This document shows positions 34,386 to 41,520 of a stretch of 64,000 bases of DNA, in pieces. Each line of letters opens with the position of its first letter. Positions within the stretch are counted from its first letter, which is position 1. This stretch comes from Planctomycetota bacterium (lineage in GTDB: Bacteria > Planctomycetota > UBA11346): contig JACDEI010000025.1 in assembly GCA_013816485.1 (NCBI GenBank), positions 1-64,000 on the forward strand. Direction: 5' to 3'. The notes beneath the pieces are model-generated. The model was not told the origin of the DNA, ran no database searches, and saw only the letters and a program-made list of their open reading frames with translations. Made by a program: the position numbers and the translations under genes.

Positions 34386-35306
34386 TCAGCAGACGACCTG
34401 GGTCAACCAGTGGCGGTACGCTTCGTTGCGACCATACACCGCGTCTTCGTATGCCTGATGCAGACGCGTGGTGATTGCGCCCTTGGAGCCGTCGCCGATC
34501 ACGCGCTTGTCGACCGAGCGCACGAAGGCCACCTGGCAGCCGGTGCCGACCAGGAAGATCTCATCCGCCAGATACAACTCGGTGCGCGCGATCGGGCGCT
34601 CGACGTAGGCGATGCCACGATCCTTGGCGAGTTGGAAGATCGCTTTGCGCGTGATGCCTTCCAGGATGTCGGCCGTGCGATCGGGTGTGATCAGCACGCC
34701 ATCGCGCACGATGAAGATGTTCTCGGCCGAACCTTCGCAGACCTGACCGCGATCGTTGAGAAAGACCGCCTCGTCATAGCCGTTGATCATCGCCTCGCTC
34801 TTGGCGAGTGCGCTGTTGAGGTAGCCGCCGGTGGCCTTGGTGCGTGCGGGCAGGGCGTTGTCGGCGATGCGACGCCACGACGACACGCAGACGTTCAGGC
34901 CCTTCTCGGCCGCGAAGTATTGATCGAGCGGTTGGATGTAGAGCAGGAAACCGTCCGGCACATTAACCAACACCGGGCCAAGGCCGGTGCCCTTCTTGAA
35001 CACCATCGGACGCAGGTAGACGTTGTGCTTGGGTGCGTTGGCGCGGATCGCCTGGATGGCGATCTCGTTCATCTCGCTGACCGACGGGGCACGCATCAGC
35101 AGCATATTGGCGTTGGCGTGCAGGCGCTCGAAGTGCTCGTGCAGGAACAGCAGATTGAGGTGCTGGCCGTTCCAGTACCCGCGGATGCCCTCAAAGCAGC
35201 CGGTGCCGTACTGGAAGGCATGGGTGTTCACCGGGACCTGGCACTCGTTCAGGGGCTTCCAGGTGCCGTTGAGGTAGGCGAGGGTGGTATTGACGAGATC
35301 GGTCAC
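34386..35306 (-). CDS. ilvE: Branched-chain amino acid aminotransferase
   Basis: IlvE transfers the amino group from glutamate to the keto acids of leucine, isoleucine and valine, a PLP-dependent cytoplasmic step. The 306-residue class IV aminotransferase has HAFQYGTGCFEGIRGYW near residue 30, the PLP-lysine region ARTKATGGYLNSALAK, EAVFLNDRGQVCEGSAENIF and the late LVGTGCQVAFV. It starts at GTG (35304-35306), which matches the family start. The upstream divergent gap to rpoZ holds an inverted-repeat element. Confidence 0.94.
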   Translation of the reverse strand: MTDLVNTTLAYLNGTWKPLNECQVPVNTHAFQYGTGCFEGIRGYWNGQHLNLLFLHEHFERLHANANMLLMRAPSVSEMNEIAIQAIRANAPKHNVYLRPMVFKKGTGLGPVLVNVPDGFLLYIQPLDQYFAAEKGLNVCVSSWRRIADNALPARTKATGGYLNSALAKSEAMINGYDEAVFLNDRGQVCEGSAENIFIVRDGVLITPDRTADILEGITRKAIFQLAKDRGIAYVERPIARTELYLADEIFLVGTGCQVAFVRSVDKRVIGDGSKGAITTRLHQAYEDAVYGRNEAYRHWLTQVVC

Positions 35307-35397
35307 GGGGCGGCCTTTGGCGTGCGGGGAGGGGCGGGAATCTAGGCTGCAGTCGATATAACTCCAGATGCTGGCCGCCGGCTACAGACCACGGCTC

Positions 35398-35565
35398 GGC
35401 TACAGACCACAGGCTACAGGCTACAGGTCGTAGTCCGGGGCTTGCTGCTCGGTTCAGAAGGACCAGTGGGATTACAGTGCCTGTGGCCTGTGGCCTGTGG
35501 TCTGTGGCCTGTGGCCTGTGGCCTGTGGCCTGTGGCCAGCGGCCAGCGGCCTGTGGTCTGTAGCC
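35398..35565. repeat. Inverted-repeat element G with tandem CTGTGGC heptamers
   Basis: The left arm GGCTACAGACCACAGGCTAC and following bases (35398-35427) is complementary to the region ending CTGTGGTCTGTAGCC (35551-35565). Between 35480 and 35537 the right side expands into about eight tandem 7-base CTGTGGC/CTGTGGT units. Same unit family as the element at 1506-1895, 34 kb away. It fills most of the divergent ilvE-rpoZ gap. Confidence 0.88.
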
Positions 35566-35650
35566 CGAAGCCCGTAGTCCTTTGAAACCAAACCATTTGA
35601 CCAACCGTGCCGTGGCACTAGACATACGCCCCCCTGCGAGAACCCCCTCC

Positions 35651-35851
35651 ATGACTCTGGTCAACACTCAATATGCCGTAGCGATCGCCAAGGTTGGCGG
35701 CTACTACAACTTCGTGACGATCATCAACCGTCGCCTCAAGGAATTGAACAACGGTCAACCCCCGATGGTGATGCCTCCGGACAAGAACTACGACAAGATC
35801 GACTTGATTGTTCAAGAGATCGAAGCCGGTCTCTTGATCCTCAAGGTCTGA
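35651..35851 (+). CDS. rpoZ: RNA polymerase omega subunit-like protein
   Basis: Omega helps fold and assemble the beta' subunit of RNA polymerase. The 66-residue product contains AIAKVGGYYNFVTIINRRLK followed by ELNNGQPPMV and a C-terminal EIEAGLLIL, which match the RpoZ pattern (a conserved glycine and R-x-x-E-L-N-N-G) although it is divergent from proteobacterial omega. The ATG at 35651 is chosen because upstream in-frame residues lie in repeat-derived sequence. It precedes rplM by 80 bases. Confidence 0.75.
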   Translation: MTLVNTQYAVAIAKVGGYYNFVTIINRRLKELNNGQPPMVMPPDKNYDKIDLIVQEIEAGLLILKV

Positions 35852-35931
35852 GCTGCCCACCTCTCTTTTCCTCTTTTCCTCTTTCCGCTTTTCACCACAC
35901 ACACTAGTCCCAAAGGGCCAACGAGGCCGCT

Positions 35932-36357
35932 ATGCAAACCACCTTCGTCAAGAATGAACAAGTCGTCCGCGCCTGGCACCTCGCCAGCGCCAAGGGCAAA
36001 GTCCTCGGCCCGCTCGCCGTCAAAGCCGCCACCGCGCTGATGGGCAAGAACAAGGCCGACTGGACGCCCAGCACCGACAACGGTGACTTCGTCGTCATCA
36101 CCGACGTCGAAGGCTTGGTCTTCACCCGCAACAAGGCGGTGAAGAAGATCTACCGCTGGCACACCGGCTTCGTCGGCGGCATCAAGGAAGTCCCGCTCGG
36201 CGTCATGCATGAGCAGAACCCCGAAGAGGTGTTCTACCTCGCGGTGAAGCGCATGCTGCCCAAGACCATCCAGGGTCGCCACCAGTTGAAGCGCCTGAAG
36301 GTCTACAAGGGCGCCGCGCACCCGCACATCGGCCAGGCACCCAAGCCGCTGATCTGA
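35932..36357 (+). CDS. rplM: Ribosomal protein bL/uL13
   Basis: L13 is an early-assembling protein of the large ribosomal subunit that binds 23S rRNA. The 141-residue product shows RAWHLASAKGKVLGPLAVKA, DWTPSTDNGDFVVITDVEGL, then YRWHTGFVGGIKEVPLGVM and the MLPKTIQGRHQLKRLKVYKG block near the C terminus. Usually rplM is followed by rpsI in the same operon; here a strong terminator comes next and no rpsI is present. Identification is secure. Confidence 0.93.
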   Translation: MQTTFVKNEQVVRAWHLASAKGKVLGPLAVKAATALMGKNKADWTPSTDNGDFVVITDVEGLVFTRNKAVKKIYRWHTGFVGGIKEVPLGVMHEQNPEEVFYLAVKRMLPKTIQGRHQLKRLKVYKGAAHPHIGQAPKPLI

Positions 36358-36383
36358 ATCGTCGTCGCTCGGCGATGACAACG

Positions 36384-36416
36384 AACACCCCGACGGTTTC
36401 CGTCGGGGTGTTTTCG
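36384..36416 (+). terminator. Intrinsic terminator after rplM
   Basis: A perfect 13-base stem (36384-36396 with 36400-36412), TTT loop, then TTCG. It is 26 bases after the stop codon. Confidence 0.88.
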
Positions 36417-36596
36417 TTGGTACTGCTCGTGAGCCATGAGTCCACTACCGGCAGCGGTCTTCATCGCTGGTTCATCGTTCGCCTTTGGATTCCTTACACG
36501 GGGCTGATCCGATCTCCTTCGTGTCTTCGACGGGTGTTTGCACACGGCGGGTAAAAGGTTTGGCACCACCCCCTTCCCACCGCCGGAGCACACTCA

Positions 36597-37340
36597 TGAC
36601 CCTCGAGCACTCGGACGATCGTTCCAGCAACCCGACCACCAACCTGTCCATGCAGGACCTCATCGAACGGGGAAGCCAATCCTCGCGCGAGTAACAACTG
36701 GGGCCACATCATCAAATGGAATGAAACCGGCGGCAACGCCAGCGCCACCACCTTCACCTGGGACATCTTCCTGATCGCTGGCAATCCGCAGGCATTCCCC
36801 CAGCCGAATGTCAAAGCCGGCTCCAGCACCATCACCACCGCCAACATGTTCAACAGCCCCGACGGTATCGGCTTCGATTCCTTCGGTCGCCTGTGGATCC
36901 AGAGCGACGGCAACTTCAGCAATGTCGGCGATTACGCCGGACAGGGGAACAACCAGATGCTTGCCGCGAATCCGACGACCAAGGAGGTCCGGCGCTTCCT
37001 GGTCGGACCTTCCGGCTGTGAGATCACCGGGCTGACCTTCACGCCGGACCGCAAGACCATGTTCATCAACGTCCAGCATCCCGGCGAAGTCGGCAGCCAT
37101 CCGAACAAACCCGCCGCCCACACCGGCGACAACTGGATCGCCAACAATCCCGGAGTGTTCAGCAGTTGGCCGACGCCGGGCGCTGCACGTCCGCGTTCGG
37201 CGACGGTGGTGGTCCGCCGCACTGACGGCGGCGTGATCGGCGACGGCAATGCACCAGTGGTATCATCATTGACCGCTCCCGGTGCACCGGCCGGCAAGGA
37301 CTTCATGTCCGGCACGGCGGCGCCCGCTGGTGCGGGCTGA
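36597..37340 (+). pseudogene. phoX: PhoX-like phosphatase with large internal deletion
   Basis: The region joins a PhoX-like N terminus (MTLEHSDDRSSNPTTNLSMQ then DLIERG) directly to the last part of a PhoX (DUF839) phosphatase in another frame: GEANPRASNNWGHIIKWNET, SPDGIGFDSFGRLWIQSDG, NNQMLAANPTTKEVRRFLVG, FTPDRKTMFINVQHPGE and ATVVVRRTDGGVIGDG. PhoX proteins are calcium- and iron-dependent secreted alkaline phosphatases of roughly 650 residues; only about 30 plus 215 residues remain. The join lies near 36672-36685 and shifts the frame. The gene is non-functional as a phosphatase. Confidence 0.78.
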
Positions 37341-37343
37341 GGT

Positions 37344-38036
37344 ATGCGCGCATTTCTGCTCCTGACCCTGGCTGCCTTCATGGCAGCCGGGGAGGTGGAC
37401 GATTGCGCCATACTGGATCAACGGGCGATGCTCGGGGTGCACATGAGCCCACCGAGTCCGGCTGCACAGTTCGAGAACCGCACCACGCCAGACCTCGGCG
37501 TCGAGATCCTGCAGATCTACCGCGACACCGCAGCAGAACGCATGGGCATCGCCGTCGGTGACCTGATCCTGACGGTCAACGGCGGCGAAATCGGCATGAT
37601 GGGCGACCTGCGCAACGAGGTCGCCCTCACGGGTGTCGGCGGTGACGTCACGGTCGAGATCCTGCGCGAGGGAAAGAAGCTGACGTTGAGCGACACCCTC
37701 AGCGAATGGCCCGACCATATCCCGCAGGAACCGCTCGATGTCGAGGCGGAACGCCGATTCCGCCAATGGCAGGAGGAACGCTGGCAACGTCTAAGCGATA
37801 CCGCCGACGGGTTCGCCCAACGGGTCGCCGCCTTGGAAGCCCAGCCGTGGGCGAAGAGCGGTCAGCGTGAAGCATTGGGAGCAAAACAGGTGGAGGCCCT
37901 GCAACAGATGCCGGCCTTCCGCCTGCGTCTGCGCACGGCATACGATTCGCCAGATCGTCGTCGCACCATCGCTGAACGGCGGCTGACCTGGGACGCGCGG
38001 GTGCTGATCGGAAATCCGGCACCGGAGATTTATTGA
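37344..38036 (+). CDS. Secreted PDZ-domain protein
   Basis: A 230-residue protein with an N-terminal signal peptide (MRAFLLLTLAAFMAAG) and one PDZ domain at about residues 30-115: LGVEILQIYRDTAAERMGIA, VGDLILTVNGGEIGMMGDLR, then VTVEILREGKKLTL. An arginine/glutamine-rich helical C terminus follows. There is no protease domain, so it probably acts as a binding or adaptor module outside the cytoplasm. It begins three bases after the phoX pseudogene stop and is followed by a second PDZ protein on the same strand. Confidence 0.75.
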   Translation: MRAFLLLTLAAFMAAGEVDDCAILDQRAMLGVHMSPPSPAAQFENRTTPDLGVEILQIYRDTAAERMGIAVGDLILTVNGGEIGMMGDLRNEVALTGVGGDVTVEILREGKKLTLSDTLSEWPDHIPQEPLDVEAERRFRQWQEERWQRLSDTADGFAQRVAALEAQPWAKSGQREALGAKQVEALQQMPAFRLRLRTAYDSPDRRRTIAERRLTWDARVLIGNPAPEIY

Positions 38037-38193
38037 CGCGGAATGCAGAACCCAGCATGCAGAACGCAGAATTAGACTGCTTCTCTGCGGCCAACAACGA
38101 CGGCGTTCAAGTTGGATCCGATTTTTTCTACGCTCTGCGCTTTGCATGTCCCCACCAACCCTGAGCAATGATCTACCGATCCCGAGGTTCTCC

Positions 38194-38871
38194 ATGCGTC
38201 ACCTGCTCCTGTTTGTTTTCATCGTCGCCCTTGGTGCCGTAGAGGAGTCTGCGGTCCCTGCTGCAGAAACTCTACCACGTCAGGCGTATCTTGGCATTGC
38301 CATCGATAGTGCCGCCACGTCGTTTGAAGGGCACGGCCTGGTGGTGTTGCGCGTCGAACCGGGCAGCCCAGCCGCCGTCATGGGCATCGTTGGCGGAGAT
38401 CGGCTGCTGCGACTGGATGGAGCGCCGCTTACCAGCCGCGAAGAACTGCAACGCCTGATGGCGACCAAACAGCCTGGCGATCGCATCGCCATCGAAGCTG
38501 TGCGGACACAAGGCCGTGACGGCAGCAGCGAGCCTTTCAACTGCACCGGACTGGTCCAGGAACTGCCACGCTCGCGCACCAGTAGCCTGGGAACCCAACT
38601 CAACGACTTGCAGGCGCGACTCGCCGAATTGGAGGAGAAAACCAAAGAGCCAACCCTGGCAGAAATTCTCAAACGGCTGCACGACATCGAACAGGACCTG
38701 CCCAAAGCAGCAGCCGCGTTCAAGCGCATTTACCCCGACGGCGAATTCCGTATCGCCATCTCGGTTGAGGTCACTAGCCACAAGAGCGCGCTGGTCCCGC
38801 TCGCGATCGAGGTCGGCGGACGCCCGACCGCACCAGCGGACAGCAGCGAATCACCGCCATCCGCACCATGA
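38194..38871 (+). CDS. Secreted PDZ-domain protein with coiled coil
   Basis: A 225-residue protein with signal peptide MRHLLLFVFIVALGAVEESA, a PDZ domain (AYLGIAIDSAAT, LVVLRVEPGSPAAVMGIVGG, DRLLRLDGAPLTSREELQRL; about residues 30-115) and a C-terminal helical segment LNDLQARLAELEEKTKEPTL predicted to form a coiled coil. GAGG precedes the ATG at 38194; the longer frame upstream lacks a signal peptide at its start. It may pair functionally with the preceding PDZ protein. It overlaps the next reading frame only through an unlikely upstream start. Confidence 0.75.
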   Translation: MRHLLLFVFIVALGAVEESAVPAAETLPRQAYLGIAIDSAATSFEGHGLVVLRVEPGSPAAVMGIVGGDRLLRLDGAPLTSREELQRLMATKQPGDRIAIEAVRTQGRDGSSEPFNCTGLVQELPRSRTSSLGTQLNDLQARLAELEEKTKEPTLAEILKRLHDIEQDLPKAAAAFKRIYPDGEFRIAISVEVTSHKSALVPLAIEVGGRPTAPADSSESPPSAP

Positions 38872-38984
38872 CCGGCGCTGTGCCGCGCCCCGCAGCGGGT
38901 GGCACACATCGCACGTCTATCCTTCACCGGCGCTTCACCCGCCCTTCATCGTTCGATCAAGCGTTCACTGGCACAGGAGACCTC

Positions 38985-39179
38985 ATGCTGACCCCCGACC
39001 AACGCCACTGGTGCCTCGAACAGGCGATCGAGATCATCAAACTCGCGCCGGCAGATTCACTGGCGACCCACGAACGCCTGAAACGGGTCTACAAGCGCTT
39101 GGTCGCCCTGACGGAAGATTCCCAGGCCCTGCCCGCCAGCAAATCAGCCAAGGATCCCAAGCCGGCGAAAAAGGCCTGA
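38985..39179 (+). CDS. Small hypothetical protein
   Basis: A 64-residue protein MLTPDQRHWCLEQAIEIIKL..., helical, with a lysine- and proline-rich C terminus ending KPAKKA. AGGAGA is placed 6 bases before this ATG, which is why it was preferred to the long upstream extension. No family is recognised. It follows the PDZ pair with a gap of 113 bases. Confidence 0.6.
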   Translation: MLTPDQRHWCLEQAIEIIKLAPADSLATHERLKRVYKRLVALTEDSQALPASKSAKDPKPAKKA

Positions 39180-39206
39180 TTAACTGTCGTTAACGGGAAG
39201 GCGTAT

Positions 39207-39277
39207 CGAAACCCGAGCACCAGAGCATCAGAGCTGGAAAAGAGGCATGCCTCTGGTGCACTGGTGCTCGGTGTTCG
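39207..39277. repeat. Inverted-repeat element K (GAGCACCAGAGCATCAGAG arms)
   Basis: The 27-base arms 39207-39233 and 39251-39277 are complementary with four mismatches. Part of the right arm, CTGGTGCTCGG, recurs at 18-28, at the very start of the window. The remainder of the 39180-39576 gap holds the porin leader and nothing else I recognise. Confidence 0.75.
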
Positions 39278-39576
39278 CTTTCTGATGGCATTATCGGCCC
39301 GTCATCGTTCGCTTCGCGACCTTGAGCACTGACCCCTCGCCATCATCGCATGACCCTGTCGCTGAGCGCGCGTAACCGAGCGCTGTCCCAGGACAACGCA
39401 TCACGGGACAGGGCATCGACCGTCATGCGTGTGTCTCGCCCGACGACGACGACGCCACGGGAACCTTGCAGATTCGCGCGAAACCACCCCCGACTTCACA
39501 CTTCCTTCATCTGCGCAGACAGCATCCCGCGACAACACCCAGGGAACCTTCCCGAAGCAACCAAGGAGACTCATCA

Positions 39577-40824
39577 GTGAAGCATCCAGTCAAAACCCTC
39601 GCTGCGCTCGCCATTCTCGGCGTCGTGGCTCCTTCCGCCCACGCCGTGTCCATCAAGGACGATGTGCTGAGCATTACTCCGGGCATTCGCATCCAGACCC
39701 GCGCGCAGATGAGCGACGCGACGACCGGATCCTTGTCACAGAGCGGTACGACGTCCGCCCCGGGCGCCGCTATTGGTGACGAATACCGCGTTCAAGGTGC
39801 TATTGCAGGTGGCGAGAACGATCCGATCGATTTTTCGATCCGTCGTGCGCGTTTGTACATGAGCTTCAAGTATGGCTCTAACTGGAAGGGCCAGTTTGCC
39901 ATCAATGCCGACAACGTTGATACTGTTGATGCCAATAATAATGGCAAAGGCGCCAATCGTGCCGTCCAGATTCGATTTGCGTGGTTGGAGCGTGCCTTCG
40001 ACTTGGGAGATGGGATGTCGACTGCCATCACCTTCGGCTTGAACAAGCCGTACCAGAATCCCAGCGATGCTGGCATGAGTTCCAGCCGGGAAGTCTTCCC
40101 CAATGGCAATGCCGCAGCGGGCTATCTCGCTCCCCGTGGCGTTGGCGTTGGTCTGCGCTTCAACCATCCGATGTTCCTGCTCGCGGCTGACGTGCAGAAC
40201 AACGATCAGGCTCACAATACCACCTTGGCATCAGCCTCTCTCGCGGAAACCGAGGGCTTCTACTACGGTATCCGTGGTGAGTTCTCTTTCTCACCCGACT
40301 GGTTCATCAAGAAGCGCGCGGAATCGTTCGTCGGCAAGGAAGGCCATGGCCTCAATATCGGTCTCAGCTACGGTGCGAACACTGACGGTGTCCAGGCAGC
40401 GAACAATTTCCGCAGCATCAGCGCCTATGGCGTTGACGCGATGCTTTGGCTCAATGGCCTCTCGGCCTATGCCGAATTCCGCACCGGAAACACTGAAAAC
40501 GAGGTCATTTCAACTGGTGTATCGACTGACACGGATCAAGAGTTCATCGTTCTGCAGCTCGCTTATGCATTTCCAGTTGGTGACGAAGTGCTTGAGCCGG
40601 CGATTCGTTATCAGATCATCGACAACAACACCGACGCGGATGAAATCGTGAACTTCGGCAACAATGCCGAAACCGGTGGTTCGGGCACCCAGATCGACAT
40701 CGGTGTGAACTACTACCTGACCGGTCACGACAACAAGCTCCAGCTCTCGCTGTCGCTCTGGGAATCGGAAGAGGGTGACGGCGACGCCACCATCATCCGC
40801 CTCCAGCATCAGATCAACTTCTGA
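39577..40824 (+). CDS. Outer-membrane porin (phosphate-selective O/P-like)
   Basis: A 415-residue beta-barrel protein with signal peptide MKHPVKTLAALAILGVVAPS ending AHA. Alternating strands such as FSIRRARLYMSFKYGSNWKG and the terminal LQHQINF, ending in phenylalanine, are typical of outer-membrane porins. The F-S-I-R-R-A-R segment resembles OprO/OprP-type phosphate/anion porins. The start is GTG with AAGGAG 8 bases upstream. It lies in an AT-richer stretch than its neighbours. It has its own strong terminator and is monocistronic. Confidence 0.82.
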   Translation: MKHPVKTLAALAILGVVAPSAHAVSIKDDVLSITPGIRIQTRAQMSDATTGSLSQSGTTSAPGAAIGDEYRVQGAIAGGENDPIDFSIRRARLYMSFKYGSNWKGQFAINADNVDTVDANNNGKGANRAVQIRFAWLERAFDLGDGMSTAITFGLNKPYQNPSDAGMSSSREVFPNGNAAAGYLAPRGVGVGLRFNHPMFLLAADVQNNDQAHNTTLASASLAETEGFYYGIRGEFSFSPDWFIKKRAESFVGKEGHGLNIGLSYGANTDGVQAANNFRSISAYGVDAMLWLNGLSAYAEFRTGNTENEVISTGVSTDTDQEFIVLQLAYAFPVGDEVLEPAIRYQIIDNNTDADEIVNFGNNAETGGSGTQIDIGVNYYLTGHDNKLQLSLSLWESEEGDGDATIIRLQHQINF

Positions 40825-40851
40825 ACCACTGATCTGTTACGGGTTGCGTCA

Positions 40852-40888
40852 GCGTCCCACCGTCCCTGACGGTGGGACGCTTTTTTTG
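40852..40888 (+). terminator. Intrinsic terminator after the porin
   Basis: A perfect 13-base stem (40852-40864 with 40868-40880), CCT loop, followed by seven T. Confidence 0.95.
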
Positions 40889-41026
40889 TTCCGCTCGCTG
40901 GCCAACCCATTGCCCATACATCGATTCCACCACCGGCAACGGTCCATCACGCAGCCCCACTCAGGGCGTGGCAACCCGTCAGCCTGCCCCTGGCGCGCCC
41001 AACCGGCCACGGCAGGCTGCGCACCT

Positions 41027-41272
41027 ATGAGCCCCAAACAATGCGCCGCGCGCCTTCTCCTCGCCACGTTGCAGGAGGGCGCCCCCCACCCCACCAAGCG
41101 TACCCGTGAGGATATGACTACCGCCCTCGGGACGCGCATCAGCGATGAGAAGCGCGAGAAGGTCCTCGCCTTCGTCGTCAAGATCGAAGGTCCGTTCGTC
41201 GATCGCCTGAAGAAACTCACCGGCGAAGCCGAAGCTGGCACCGAGGCCGAGGCCGAGGGCGCGGAAGGCTGA
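41027..41272 (+). CDS. Small hypothetical acidic protein
   Basis: A possible 81-residue protein ending VKIEGPFVDRLKKLTGEAEA with a Glu/Ala/Gly-rich tail. An alternative ATG at 41114 (52 residues) has GAGG close upstream and may be the true start. No family recognised. A strong terminator lies 36 bases downstream, which supports a transcribed gene here. Confidence 0.5.
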   Translation: MSPKQCAARLLLATLQEGAPHPTKRTREDMTTALGTRISDEKREKVLAFVVKIEGPFVDRLKKLTGEAEAGTEAEAEGAEG

Positions 41273-41307
41273 TTCCGCTCCTCCGGTTCGCACCGGAGGA
41301 TGCCCCG

Positions 41308-41338
41308 AACCCCAGGCGCGTGCGCCTGGGGTTTTTTG
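41308..41338 (+). terminator. Intrinsic terminator
   Basis: AACCCCAGGCGC (41308-41319) pairs with GCGCCTGGGGTT (41322-41333), followed by TTTTG. A smaller hairpin CTCCGGTTCGCACCGGAG lies just before it. Confidence 0.9.
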
Positions 41339-41520
41339 TTGGCCCAGGCCAGCCCATGCCAAACGCCGGTGATTCCTGTCGTGCGAATCCGGGGCAGCCA
41401 TACTTCCGACATCCCTGGGCACGGTTCCGATCCGCGCATTCCGATCAGTCTTTGCCGTGATTTCCGGGTATCGACGGCGTCGTGGGCGGCGTATCCTGCG
41501 CCCTGGCCACAAGGACACCT

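Noticed and set aside
34173-35345. Plus-strand 390-residue ORF
   Set aside because: Antisense of ilvE; no family features.
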